Positions 32,587 to 40,867 of a stretch of DNA of 64,000 nt are shown piece after piece. Origin of the DNA: Nocardia suismassiliense (GTDB lineage: Bacteria; Actinomycetota; Actinomycetes; Mycobacteriales; Mycobacteriaceae); NCBI RefSeq assembly GCF_900269665.1, contig NZ_LT985361.1, positions 4,368,723-4,432,722 on the forward strand, written 5' to 3'. Numbering within the stretch: the stretch's first letter is position 1; every line of letters starts with the position of its first letter. The notes beneath the pieces are model-generated. The model did not search any database. It had not been told where the DNA came from and saw only the letters and a list, made by a program, of their open reading frames with translations. The translations under genes were made by a program, and so were the position numbers.

Positions 32587-33671
32587 TGCCTGATTGCCCG
32601 GTACATCGCGAGATGCCGCTCCGCTGTGACATCCCAGGAGAACGTCTCGGCGTGTGCACGGCATTGCGCGGGGGTTGGCACGGTGCCGTGCAATCCGGCG
32701 ACCAGGCGGGCCCCGAGCGCGTCGGCGTCACCGGCGGGCACGATGAGCGACGCATCGAGCCCGCGCACCGAATCCGGTAGTCCGCCACAGTCGGTGACGA
32801 TCGGCGCGCGGCCCGCCGCCAGCGATTCGAGGGCGATCAGGCCGAAGCCTTCCAACGCGGTGGTGGGCACGACGGTCAGCTGCGCCTGCTCGTAGAGCTC
32901 GGTGAGCCGCTGATCGTCGACGTGCCCGGCGAACTCGACGGTGTCACCGAGTGGTGCTGCGGCGTCACGCAATTCGGTCTCGGCCGTGCCGGTGCCGACG
33001 ATTATCAGCCGCGCCGTCGGATGCTCATCGAGCACACCGGGCCAGGCGCGCAGCAGGGTGTCGATCCCCATCCGGCGTTCGAGCCTGCGCACGCACAGCA
33101 CGGTTCGCGTCTCGGGCCGGATAGGGGAGACGTGGAAGCGGGTCAGGTCGACGCCCGGCGGGATCACCGCGATACGGTCCAGGGAAACCCGGTAGTCGGT
33201 ATGTAGTACCTCGCGAAAGTGGTTGGACAGCACCACGAATCGGTCGGCGCCGAGGTAGCGGAGGCGTTCGATCAGATACTTCGCGCGCGCCGCCGCCGCG
33301 CTCTGCCCGGTGAGCAGGCTCTCCGCTGCCCACGGCCCGTGGAAATGGACGACCAGCGGCAGCCGTCCGTGCCGGGCGACGGCGGCGGGCCCGTAGAGGC
33401 AGAAGTGCCGGTCGAGCACCGTGCCGGGGTGCAGGCCGTCGCGATCGAGGAAGGCGGTGCGGGCCCGGCGCACTGTGGAACCGCCCAGCCCACCCCATGA
33501 TCGGGCACCGGGGGCGGCCGCACCGAACGCCGCGGCGGACACCTGCGCACCGGGTTGCCTGGCGAGCGCGTGGAATAGCTCGGTGAAGTACCGGTTGAGC
33601 CCACCCGGCGCCGACGCGAACCACTCGGATCCCGTCATGTGCACCCGGACGATCTCGGTACTTTCCGTCAC
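32583..33671 (-). CDS. GT4-family glycosyltransferase, first gene of a glycan operon
   Basis: A 362-residue GT-B enzyme. The acceptor-side loop is SAPGGLNRYFTEL, followed by LVVHFHGPWAAESLL. The donor domain contains VRRLERRMGIDTLLRAW and the motif TALEGFGLIALESLAAGRAPIVTDCGG. It begins the minus-strand operon that continues through the second GT4, the flippase and the CgeB-like transferase by 4- to 8-bp overlaps. A promoter would lie in the 116-bp gap to 33788, where I see no clear operator. Substrates are unknown. Confidence 0.92.
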   Translation of the reverse strand: MTESTEIVRVHMTGSEWFASAPGGLNRYFTELFHALARQPGAQVSAAAFGAAAPGARSWGGLGGSTVRRARTAFLDRDGLHPGTVLDRHFCLYGPAAVARHGRLPLVVHFHGPWAAESLLTGQSAAAARAKYLIERLRYLGADRFVVLSNHFREVLHTDYRVSLDRIAVIPPGVDLTRFHVSPIRPETRTVLCVRRLERRMGIDTLLRAWPGVLDEHPTARLIIVGTGTAETELRDAAAPLGDTVEFAGHVDDQRLTELYEQAQLTVVPTTALEGFGLIALESLAAGRAPIVTDCGGLPDSVRGLDASLIVPAGDADALGARLVAGLHGTVPTPAQCRAHAETFSWDVTAERHLAMYRAIRQ

Positions 33672-33787
33672 CCATGCCCCCTACTGGCGGTGATGGCGGA
33701 CGAGTCGCTGTCGGTGAACCCGTCTCTCCCGCAAAAGTCTAGGGGACCGAGGCTTTTCTGGCGGGCAGTCGGCGAGCAACCGAAAAT

Positions 33788-35593
33788 TCACCCCAGATCG
33801 AACAGATTCGGCTGCCCCGCGCGATAGCGAGCGGCATCCATCTGACGCAGTGGTTCGAAGGCGGGAATCGAGTCGCGGGTGAACAGGGTGGCCCGTTGCG
33901 CGGTGGATCCCGCGGCGTCCAGCAGCGCGTTCACCGCGGCGCGGCCCGCCTCGTTGGCGCCCTCCATGGTCGCCAGGTCGAAATTGGTCCGCACATAGTC
34001 GGCGGCGAGGAAAAGATTCGGGATCTTCGTGTATGCGTTGGGCCGTGCCGCCCAGGAGCCGATCGTATTGACCAGCAACGGTTCATCGTTGTGGTTCCGG
34101 CCGTCCTGCCAGCTGATGCCTGGATCGAGCAGCCAATCCCGGACGATGCCGTCCTTCAACTGAATTCGGCCGTCGTCGTTGAGCGCGGCGGTGAGCTGTG
34201 CCCAGGTCTCCTGGTAAATCTCTTCGCGGGTGCAGTGTTTGGCGGTTTTGCCGAACAGAATGCCCGGGGTATCCCAGTCGGCGATGTCGATGGTGAGGCC
34301 GTCGAGAACGGTGCCGTCGCCGTACTTCGCCGCGTAGTCGACCTCCCAGAACGCGCGCTGAGAGTACGACGTCAGCCGCCACGGCGAATCCAGGTAGATG
34401 TTGTATCCCGCGCCGAGTTCCAGCTTTTCGCTGACGAACATCTGCAAGCCGGTCATCCAGTCGAGGGTGAGCTCGTCCATCCGCGCGAGATCCGGGTCCA
34501 GGCCACGGATTTCGGGCGACCACAGCCGCCGCGCACGGTCGGTCGGTACCGCGCAGACATACCAGTCGGCACGGTGTAGTCGAGTTGCGCCGTCCGGCAG
34601 CCGGATTCGCGCACCGGCGAGCTGGTCGCCCGTCACCTCGAAGCCGTCGAGGGCATGGCCGGGCCGGAACTCGACGCCCATGTCGCGCAGCAGCGTGATC
34701 CACGGATCCAGCCACGCCTCGTTGGTCGGGCCGTTGAGCACCTCGTACACCTTGGGACCGCCGGTGAGCTCCTGGAGCAGGGCGATGAAGAAGCCCTCCA
34801 TCATGTTGCCCATCGTCCGCGTACTGGCGACGTACTCCTTCGCGGCGACCAGCGCGCGCGTCAAACCCGTTGCGGCGAGGGCCTGGAACTGTGCCGACCG
34901 AGTCCCGGCGTCGACGAAATCCCACCAGCTCACTTGCTCCCACTGGCCGAACCTGCGCTCTTCGCTGGAGGTCAGGTAGGTGACGACCCGGCCCGCCATG
35001 TGGATCGCCTCGGGCAGCGGGATGAGGTTGTTCTTCAGGAAGACCTCGACGAGTATGCGCTGCAAGCCATCCGGCGTGAGCGCCTGCCGTGGATCGAAGT
35101 AGAAGCCGAACATGAGCGGAAAGCCGTCCGGCAGATTTCCGGCGCGCGGGTAACGCGGGTCATTGACCGAGAACGGAACCAAGTTGTCGTGCACCGTATT
35201 CCGCGTGCCCGGCAGCGGAATGCGGCGCATGGTGTCGTGCACGTGGTGATAGAACGAGGTGAAGCCGCGCGCGCCGTGCTCACCCGGGAGTGCGGCGCGA
35301 CCACCGCCGCCGGTGCCGGGCAGCGGGATGGTGCGTGACTTACCGCCCAGCTCCTTGCGGTCGAACACCGTCACCTGGAACCCGCGCTCGGCCAGCTCGT
35401 GTGCGGCGGTCAGTCCGCCGATGCCCGCTCCCAGCACCGCGACCGTATTGCGCGGCGGACCGTTTCGCCTGCGTGCCCCCTGTGCCGCCGCCGGACCCGC
35501 CGTCGCCGCCAACCCGGCCGCGCCTGCCAGACCCGCCGCGCCACGCAGCACCGATCGCCTGCTGACCGCGCTGTCCCGATTGTGAGCTGTCAC
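33788..35593 (-). CDS. Tat-exported FAD-dependent oxidoreductase (phytoene desaturase-like)
   Basis: A 601-residue flavoprotein. Residues 12-40 form a Tat signal (SRRSVLRGAAGLAGAAG), so it works outside the membrane, which is unusual for this superfamily. The FAD fold VAVLGAGIGGLTAAHEL is at about 51-67. The amine-oxidase / carotenoid-desaturase architecture follows, with a C-terminal FAD loop NLFLAADYVRTNFDLATMEGANEAG (signature ATMEGANEAGR). Similar proteins are annotated as phytoene dehydrogenase or hydroxysqualene dehydroxylase relatives; no carotenoid or hopanoid genes are near. It is divergent from a TetR regulator and shares a palindromic operator with it. It sits between polysaccharide genes but may be functionally separate. 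Confidence 0.88.
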   Translation of the reverse strand: MTAHNRDSAVSRRSVLRGAAGLAGAAGLAATAGPAAAQGARRRNGPPRNTVAVLGAGIGGLTAAHELAERGFQVTVFDRKELGGKSRTIPLPGTGGGGRAALPGEHGARGFTSFYHHVHDTMRRIPLPGTRNTVHDNLVPFSVNDPRYPRAGNLPDGFPLMFGFYFDPRQALTPDGLQRILVEVFLKNNLIPLPEAIHMAGRVVTYLTSSEERRFGQWEQVSWWDFVDAGTRSAQFQALAATGLTRALVAAKEYVASTRTMGNMMEGFFIALLQELTGGPKVYEVLNGPTNEAWLDPWITLLRDMGVEFRPGHALDGFEVTGDQLAGARIRLPDGATRLHRADWYVCAVPTDRARRLWSPEIRGLDPDLARMDELTLDWMTGLQMFVSEKLELGAGYNIYLDSPWRLTSYSQRAFWEVDYAAKYGDGTVLDGLTIDIADWDTPGILFGKTAKHCTREEIYQETWAQLTAALNDDGRIQLKDGIVRDWLLDPGISWQDGRNHNDEPLLVNTIGSWAARPNAYTKIPNLFLAADYVRTNFDLATMEGANEAGRAAVNALLDAAGSTAQRATLFTRDSIPAFEPLRQMDAARYRAGQPNLFDLG

Positions 35594-35615
35594 TGCACGA
35601 CCCCGTTCGCAATTC

Positions 35616-35633
35616 TGACTATCCTGATAGTCA
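35616..35633. promoter_or_regulatory. TetR operator between FAD oxidoreductase and TetR genes
   Basis: Perfect 8-bp arms tgactatc / gatagtca with a 2-bp spacer, 22 bp from the oxidoreductase start and 61 bp from the TetR start. It lies in an AT-rich island spanning about 35610-35642. Confidence 0.7.
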
Positions 35634-35694
35634 TATTTAGCAGATGGTTGCTCGCCATGGGAGACAATGCGGAGATGACGGGAAAGGTCCAGCG

Positions 35695-36390
35695 ATGAGT
35701 GGCGACGCCAAACAGCGCCGACCGGTGCGGCCCTACGGCGGCGTCGGCGCGGCGGATCGGGTCGCCGCGCGGCGCGGCAAACTGCTCGACGCCGGCTTGG
35801 AACTGTTCGGTACCCAGGGTTATGCGGCGACCGGCGTCAAAGACCTGTGCCGGGCCGCCGGGCTCACCGACCGGTACTTCTACGAATCATTCGGCGGCAC
35901 GAAGGAATTGTTCGCCGCGGTCTTCGACCGCGTCATCGATGAGCTGTTCGAGGCGGTCGCCCATGCCGTGGGCGCCGTGCCCGCCGAGGGGACCCGTAAG
36001 TTGCGTGCGGGCATCGGCACCTACCTGACCGCGCTGGCCGAGGACCCGCGCACACTGCGCATCGTCTTCGTGGAGCCCACCGGCGCGGGCGCGGAAAATC
36101 GGATGCGCGAGGCACTGTGGCGATTCGCGCGATTGGTGGCCGCGACCGCCACCGAGGCCAGACCCGAAGCGCGACCGCCCGCCGAACTGGTCGACATCTA
36201 CGCGCTCTCGGTCGTCGGCATGCTCGAGCGGGTCCTGGTGGAGAAGCAGGGCGGGCGGGTGACCGTGCCGATGGACGAGCTGGTGGACTATTGCACGGCA
36301 TTCGCCGGTGCGTCGCTCGGCGCGCTCTACACCGGGCGGATAAGCAAACAATCCGGTCGGCACGAAGCGGCTTCGCGCGCAACGGAGTAA
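35695..36390 (+). CDS. TetR-family transcriptional regulator
   Basis: A 231-residue protein. The helix-turn-helix region is at about residues 22-70 (RVAARRGKLLDAGLELFGTQGY, then TGVKDLCRAAGLTDRYFYESFGGTKELFAA). The C-terminal ligand domain is helical (GTYLTALAEDPRTLRIVFVEPTG). The start at ATG 35695 follows an 'aaaggtcc' site; the in-frame ATG 17 codons upstream is less likely. The shared operator at 35616-35633 suggests it represses the divergent Tat-exported FAD oxidoreductase and itself. The ligand is unknown. Confidence 0.92.
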   Translation: MSGDAKQRRPVRPYGGVGAADRVAARRGKLLDAGLELFGTQGYAATGVKDLCRAAGLTDRYFYESFGGTKELFAAVFDRVIDELFEAVAHAVGAVPAEGTRKLRAGIGTYLTALAEDPRTLRIVFVEPTGAGAENRMREALWRFARLVAATATEARPEARPPAELVDIYALSVVGMLERVLVEKQGGRVTVPMDELVDYCTAFAGASLGALYTGRISKQSGRHEAASRATE

Positions 36391-36515
36391 GTAGCTCGGC
36401 GCTGGCGGGTAACCCTCGGTCCGGTAGCCGCGATGCATAGCGTGAGGTAGATTTCACAACGAGTTCGTGCTCGGCACGGACCGACCCGCGGGGGACTGGC
36501 GGGAGGACATGGACA

Positions 36516-37895
36516 GTGGGGACCGTAGGTTCCGAGGCCGAGCGCGCCGCTATCGCCGAGGGCGATATCCGAGTGCTGGTCGAGAACGGTGAGTACTGGC
36601 TGCGTAACCGCGGCGACATCGCGATGATGGCGGTGACCGTCGAGCGGTTACGGGCGCGCTGGCCGCGCGCCAGGATCGGCGTGCTCACCCATCAACCCGG
36701 CATCTTGCAGGCACTGCTGCCCGAGGCGGAACCGCTGTGCGGGCCCGACTGGGGCTGGGGCCGCGACGGCTGGCCCGGCCGCCTAACCCGTACGGCCGGA
36801 ACACGATTGGTCGGTCCGGCGGCGCTGCGCTGGCGGGCCGCGACCGACGGGCCGAAGGACCGGCTGCGGGCGCTGCGCTCGGCCGCCCGGCGCCGCGCCG
36901 ACGGCCCCGGCCGCACCGAACACGTCGCGACACCCGAGCAGACCGAGTTTCCGGTGGAGATCCCGGCCGCCGTCGAGCAAGCCTCCCTGGTGCTCGCCCT
37001 GGGCGGTGGCTACATGACCGACGTCGACCGCTATCAGGCGCACCGGACGCTGAACCTGCTCGAACACGCGCGGTCGCGCGGCATTCCGACGGCCCTGGTC
37101 GGCCAGGGCCTCGGGCCGCTGCGTGATCCGGCGCTGGTCCGGCGCGCGGCGGAGGTGTTGCCCGGCGTCGATTTCGTGGCGCTGCGCGAAGCCAGGCGCG
37201 GCCCGGAACTGTTGTCGCGCTTCGGCGTCGCCCCGGAGCGGGTGCTGGTCACCGGTGACGACGCGATCGAGTTCGGCTACCGCCTGCGGCAGGCCAGGAT
37301 CGGCGCGGATATCGGGCTGTGCCTGCGGGTGGCCGACTATTCGCGGGTCAGTGCGGCCGCGCAGGCCACGCTCGGCCGGGTGGTCCGCGCGTGCGCCGGC
37401 CGGCTCGACGCCGGGGTGGTGCCGCTGATCATCTCCGAATACGCCTCCGAGGATCGACTATCTACCTTGCCGCTGCTCGCCGGAGCGGAGTGCGCCAGGC
37501 CTGCCATCGGCCGTGGCGGCACGCCGGAGGATGTCGCGCGTCAGGTCGCGGGCTGCCGGGTGCTGGTCACCAGCGCCTACCATCTCGCGGTTTTCGCGCT
37601 GTCCCAAGGCATTCCGGCCGTCGGCATCACCGCCTCGGAGTACTACGACGACAAGTTCCACGGGCTGCGCCAGATGTTCGGCACCGGACTGCGGATCGTG
37701 CACCTCGACGACCCGGCACTGGACCGGACGCTGACCGCGGCCGTCGAAGAGTCGTGGTCCGAAGCGCCGACAGTGCGGGATACGTTGCAGCAGAAAGCTG
37801 TCCAGCAGATCGACGCCAGCCGGGCCGGGCTCGAACGGGTCTTCCGGCTGGTGGAAAGCGGACCGGTGCGGCCGGGCCATCAGCTAGGGGGATAG
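36516..37895 (+). CDS. Polysaccharide pyruvyl transferase family protein
   Basis: A 459-residue protein. The N-terminal segment RVLVENGEYWLRNRGDIAMMAVTVERL is the family opening (a variant of the NxGD motif; short form NRGDIAMM). The middle shows LALGGGYMTDVD and ALVGQGLGPLRDP, and the C-terminal half shows VTSAYHLAVFALSQGIPAVGI, the histidine region of pyruvyl transferases (equivalent to SxxxH). These enzymes add a pyruvate ketal from phosphoenolpyruvate to a sugar of an exopolysaccharide or wall polymer, giving it negative charge. The GTG start at 36516 has ggagg nine bases upstream. It forms a two-gene operon with the GT2 enzyme 3 bp downstream. Confidence 0.88.
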   Translation: MGTVGSEAERAAIAEGDIRVLVENGEYWLRNRGDIAMMAVTVERLRARWPRARIGVLTHQPGILQALLPEAEPLCGPDWGWGRDGWPGRLTRTAGTRLVGPAALRWRAATDGPKDRLRALRSAARRRADGPGRTEHVATPEQTEFPVEIPAAVEQASLVLALGGGYMTDVDRYQAHRTLNLLEHARSRGIPTALVGQGLGPLRDPALVRRAAEVLPGVDFVALREARRGPELLSRFGVAPERVLVTGDDAIEFGYRLRQARIGADIGLCLRVADYSRVSAAAQATLGRVVRACAGRLDAGVVPLIISEYASEDRLSTLPLLAGAECARPAIGRGGTPEDVARQVAGCRVLVTSAYHLAVFALSQGIPAVGITASEYYDDKFHGLRQMFGTGLRIVHLDDPALDRTLTAAVEESWSEAPTVRDTLQQKAVQQIDASRAGLERVFRLVESGPVRPGHQLGG

Positions 37896-37898
37896 ATC

Positions 37899-38738
37899 AT
37901 GGCTAGTTTGTCGGTTTGCGTGCCTGCCTACAATTCGGGACGCACGCTGGCCACGACACTGCGCTCGGTGCTCGACCAGGACGTGGACTTCGAACTCCTG
38001 GTGCTGGACAACGCCAGCACCGACGAGACGGGTGATATCGCGCATTCGATCGACGATTCGCGAATTCGCGTGCTGCGCAACGACACCGTGCTGCCGATCG
38101 GGGACAACTGGAACAAGGCGATCACCGCGTCGACCGGGGACCTGATCAAGGTGGTCTGTGCCGACGACGTGCTGCGGCCCGGTGCGCTGGCCGCGCAGCT
38201 CGCGGTGATGGCAGGCGATCCGTCGATCGCCATCTCGTCGAGTCGTTTCGAGGTGATCGACGAGGCGGGCGAGGTGCTCGAAACCGGCCTGGGGCTGGCC
38301 GGCTTGCTCGGCAAGCAGACCGCGCGGGCCCTGGCCAGAGTGATCGTGCGGCGCGGCCCGGCCGATTTCGGGCCGACCGCAGCGGCGATGTTCTACCGCA
38401 AGCACTTCGACCTGGTCGGCGGGCTGCGCGGCGATCTGGTGTTCCCGATGGACGTCGACCTGTTCGCCAGGGTGTCCTCGTTCGGCGCGTTCTTCGGGAT
38501 GTCGGAAATCCTTGCGGCCTGGCGCAATTCGTCGTTCAACCTGTGCAGCCGCACCTCGACGGTGAGCAAACTGACCGACATGTACCGGTTCCATCACCGC
38601 ATCGCGGGCGACTATCCGTACCTGGTGAGCCGCGGCGACGTGCTGGCGGGGGATACCCGCTTGGCGCGGGCGGCGTTGTACCGCTTGCGAGTTCGCACGG
38701 TGGCCACCGTGCGGAACCGGCCGGATCTACTGGTCTGA
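37899..38738 (+). CDS. GT2-family glycosyltransferase
   Basis: A 279-residue GT-A enzyme. It opens LSVCVPAYNSGRTLATTLRSVL and shows LVLDNASTDETGDIA and the metal-binding CADDVLRPGAL, the DxD-like motif of inverting GT2 transferases. A second acidic block, FPMDVDLFARVSS, matches the ED-type catalytic region. The short C-terminus has no membrane segments. It lies 3 bp after the pyruvyl transferase gene and shares its transcript, so it may add the sugar that becomes pyruvylated. It is followed by a strong hairpin. Confidence 0.92.
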   Translation: MASLSVCVPAYNSGRTLATTLRSVLDQDVDFELLVLDNASTDETGDIAHSIDDSRIRVLRNDTVLPIGDNWNKAITASTGDLIKVVCADDVLRPGALAAQLAVMAGDPSIAISSSRFEVIDEAGEVLETGLGLAGLLGKQTARALARVIVRRGPADFGPTAAAMFYRKHFDLVGGLRGDLVFPMDVDLFARVSSFGAFFGMSEILAAWRNSSFNLCSRTSTVSKLTDMYRFHHRIAGDYPYLVSRGDVLAGDTRLARAALYRLRVRTVATVRNRPDLLV

Positions 38739-38774
38739 ACAGCGTCCGATCAGTGGTCTGAGCACGTCCGAGGA

Positions 38775-38813
38775 ATATAGAAACCGCCCCGCACTGCGGG
38801 GCGGCTTCTATAT
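38775..38813. terminator. Bidirectional hairpin terminator between GT2 and MspA-like genes
   Basis: 18-bp arms with one mismatch and a 3-nt loop, including a GC-rich core (ccgccccgc / gcggggcgg) extended by AT-rich ends (atatagaa / ttctatat). It lies 37 bp after the GT2 stop and 27 bp before the convergent MspA-like stop. The AT ends give poly-U/A-rich flanks on both sides, so it resembles a classical terminator. Confidence 0.9.
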
Positions 38814-38839
38814 TGAACGATCACCTGATCGCGATCATC

Positions 38840-39475
38840 TCAGATCGACCAGAGCCGCCCATAGGTGTACACGGCGTCACCACTGGAACTGACCACCTTG
38901 ACGAACGGCCGGATCGTGGTCTGCCCGACCACACCGGTGACGGTGCCGTGGAAGCCCGACATGCGCAGGAAGCCTGCGGCGCCGGAAACATCGCCGCCCG
39001 CGCATTCCACCGTCTGGATGCCGGGGCCGAAGCCGACCTCGATCTCGACGCCGGCCCGGGGGATCAGCCCCTCCAGCTTCAAGGTCGCGCCGTCGCTGCC
39101 GAGGTCCACCCCGAGACCCGGCGTCGAGTAGTTGAACTTCAACCGCCCGGTCAGCGTCGCCGGATAGCCGACCTGGTAGCCGATGGTGATGTGCCCGCGC
39201 CAGTCCTCGGCGTTCGGCCCGGCGATCTTGTAGGCCGCCTCGCCATTGTGGAACCACTCGCGGGTCAACGCGTTTCCGTCCAGCGGCGGCACGAAGTCGA
39301 TCCGCGTGTCGGACTGAATCGCCTCGATCGAACGATCCTTCTGATCGACGATCTGGTTACTGCTGTCGACGACCGCTCCCGCGGTGCCTATTCCCAAAGC
39401 CAGCCCCGACGCCACCACGGTGGCGATCGCGAACATACGAACGCAACGGCTGCATTGCTGCGTGATATCCCTCAT
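38840..39475 (-). CDS. MspA-family porin
   Basis: A 211-residue secreted protein. The signal peptide spans about residues 1-37 (hydrophobic core MFAIATVVASGLALGIGTAGA). The mature part shows the MspA pattern: RIDFVPPLDGNALTREWFHNG near the start, GYQVGYPATLTGRLKFNYSTPG, a long beta-rich middle, and an IQTVECAGGDVSGAAGF segment. MspA-type octamers form the water-filled channels of the mycolic-acid outer membrane, so this gene supports a mycolata host. Start at ATG 39475 gives a normal signal peptide; the frame extends upstream to 39544. It stands between convergent polysaccharide genes and may help exchange solutes across the outer layer. Confidence 0.92.
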   Translation of the reverse strand: MRDITQQCSRCVRMFAIATVVASGLALGIGTAGAVVDSSNQIVDQKDRSIEAIQSDTRIDFVPPLDGNALTREWFHNGEAAYKIAGPNAEDWRGHITIGYQVGYPATLTGRLKFNYSTPGLGVDLGSDGATLKLEGLIPRAGVEIEVGFGPGIQTVECAGGDVSGAAGFLRMSGFHGTVTGVVGQTTIRPFVKVVSSSGDAVYTYGRLWSI

Positions 39476-39668
39476 CAGTTTTGTCCCCTCTGCACACACA
39501 CCTGGCCGAGCGTGGTCGTTCGCTCGACGCCCGCTCCCCGACACGCGGGAGCGAAGAACTCATCGATCATCTGTGGCGATCAGGTGTTCGGTAAATCGAA
39601 TCATGTCAGATCAAGCGCATCGAGCAAGCGGGCGAGAATGCGCTGGAGGACAGCGAATTCGGAGCAAC

Positions 39669-40781
39669 TCAGCCTCCTCGTACGGTGGTGTCGGCCGGGT
39701 CGTCGACGATCCAGCAGCCGTCCAGTTCCGGGTAGCGGGCGCGGACCTCCGGCAGCAGATCGGGCAGCGTCAGCAGCACGAGATCCGGCCGGGCCGTGAC
39801 CAGTTCGTCGGGCGCGATGATGGGCACGTCGGTGCCCGGCATCCGGCGCCCCTGCTTGGCCGGTGACGCGTCGGCGACGGCGGCGATCAACCCGCGATCG
39901 ACACCCGCCAGACTGAACAGCGCCACCGCACGCGAGGCCGCGCCGTAGGCGAACACCCGATCACCCTGTGCGGCATGCCTGGTGAGCCAGCGGCGCAGTG
40001 CCTCGGCATGCGCGTCGGCAGCCTGCTGAAGGCCGCGGACGGCGGCGACCTCGGTGTAGGCGGACTCCTGGGTGAGTATTTCGCGCACCGCCGCGTCGGG
40101 GCGGTGCGTGCCGTGGCGCGCACCGACCAGCACGGTGCCGCCGTACAGGTCGAACCGCCACGCGGTGGTGACACTCATGCCCGCGGCGGCCAGCAATCGG
40201 CTCAGCGCGGACAGCGAATAGTAGGCAAAGTGCCCGTGCCGCAACGCGTTCCATTGACGCGAGGCGACGATGGTGGCCAGCGAGTGGAATTGGATCAACA
40301 GCAGGCCGCCGGGCGCGGTGGCCGCCGCCCGCTCGGCGAACGCCGCACGCTGGTCGGGTTCGTGCATGAGGCCGAAGCAGTCGAGCACCACATCGGCGAC
40401 ACCGTCGGCGGGGGTGTAGCCGCGCTCGGTCAGCAGCGGCACCCAGGTGCCGCCGTGCGGGCTGCCGAACTCGCGCACGGTGTTCCCGTGCAGCAGACCG
40501 GATTCGGCGACCCGTGTGACGGCGTCGGCCGCTTGCTCGCGCAACGCCGCGGGCTCGATGCCGCGTGGTTCCTGCGTTCGGGTGTCGTCCTCGGCCAGTT
40601 GCGCGAGCGCACAGCGCGCGCACTGATCCATGCGCAGCGGATGCGCCGTCTCGGCGAGGCCGACCGGGGCGGCCACCGGCGGGAAGTAGTCCGCGGCCGG
40701 GACCATACCCAGATCGAGCACCGTCCTGAGCTCGGTGCCCCCGCAGCCCCGGCAGGGGCGGCCGCTATCGAGGGGAACCAT
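39669..40781 (-). CDS. Class I SAM-dependent methyltransferase with zinc-binding domain (NDP-sugar C-methyltransferase-like)
   Basis: A 370-residue protein with the three-part layout of sugar C-methyltransferases such as TylC3/NovU. An N-terminal zinc ribbon comes first (Cys10, Cys13, Cys54, Cys57). The Rossmann methyltransferase domain (about 85-240) follows. The third part is a C-terminal Rossmann-like domain (RVFAYGAASRAVALFS, VADASPAKQGRRMPGTDVPI). The SAM-binding motif I, usually ExGSNDG, reads EFGSPHGG, so the two polar residues next to the ribose are changed. It lies 86 bp downstream of the epimerase, the last gene of the sugar module. The start is ATG 40781. Confidence 0.85.
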   Translation of the reverse strand: MVPLDSGRPCRGCGGTELRTVLDLGMVPAADYFPPVAAPVGLAETAHPLRMDQCARCALAQLAEDDTRTQEPRGIEPAALREQAADAVTRVAESGLLHGNTVREFGSPHGGTWVPLLTERGYTPADGVADVVLDCFGLMHEPDQRAAFAERAAATAPGGLLLIQFHSLATIVASRQWNALRHGHFAYYSLSALSRLLAAAGMSVTTAWRFDLYGGTVLVGARHGTHRPDAAVREILTQESAYTEVAAVRGLQQAADAHAEALRRWLTRHAAQGDRVFAYGAASRAVALFSLAGVDRGLIAAVADASPAKQGRRMPGTDVPIIAPDELVTARPDLVLLTLPDLLPEVRARYPELDGCWIVDDPADTTVRGG

Positions 40782-40867
40782 CACCGGCCCTTTCGTTGTG
40801 CGCCGGTGCGGGCCGCAGGCATGGCACGGTGGCCGACCGCCGTCGGCGCTGTGCCGGTGTCGCCGGC

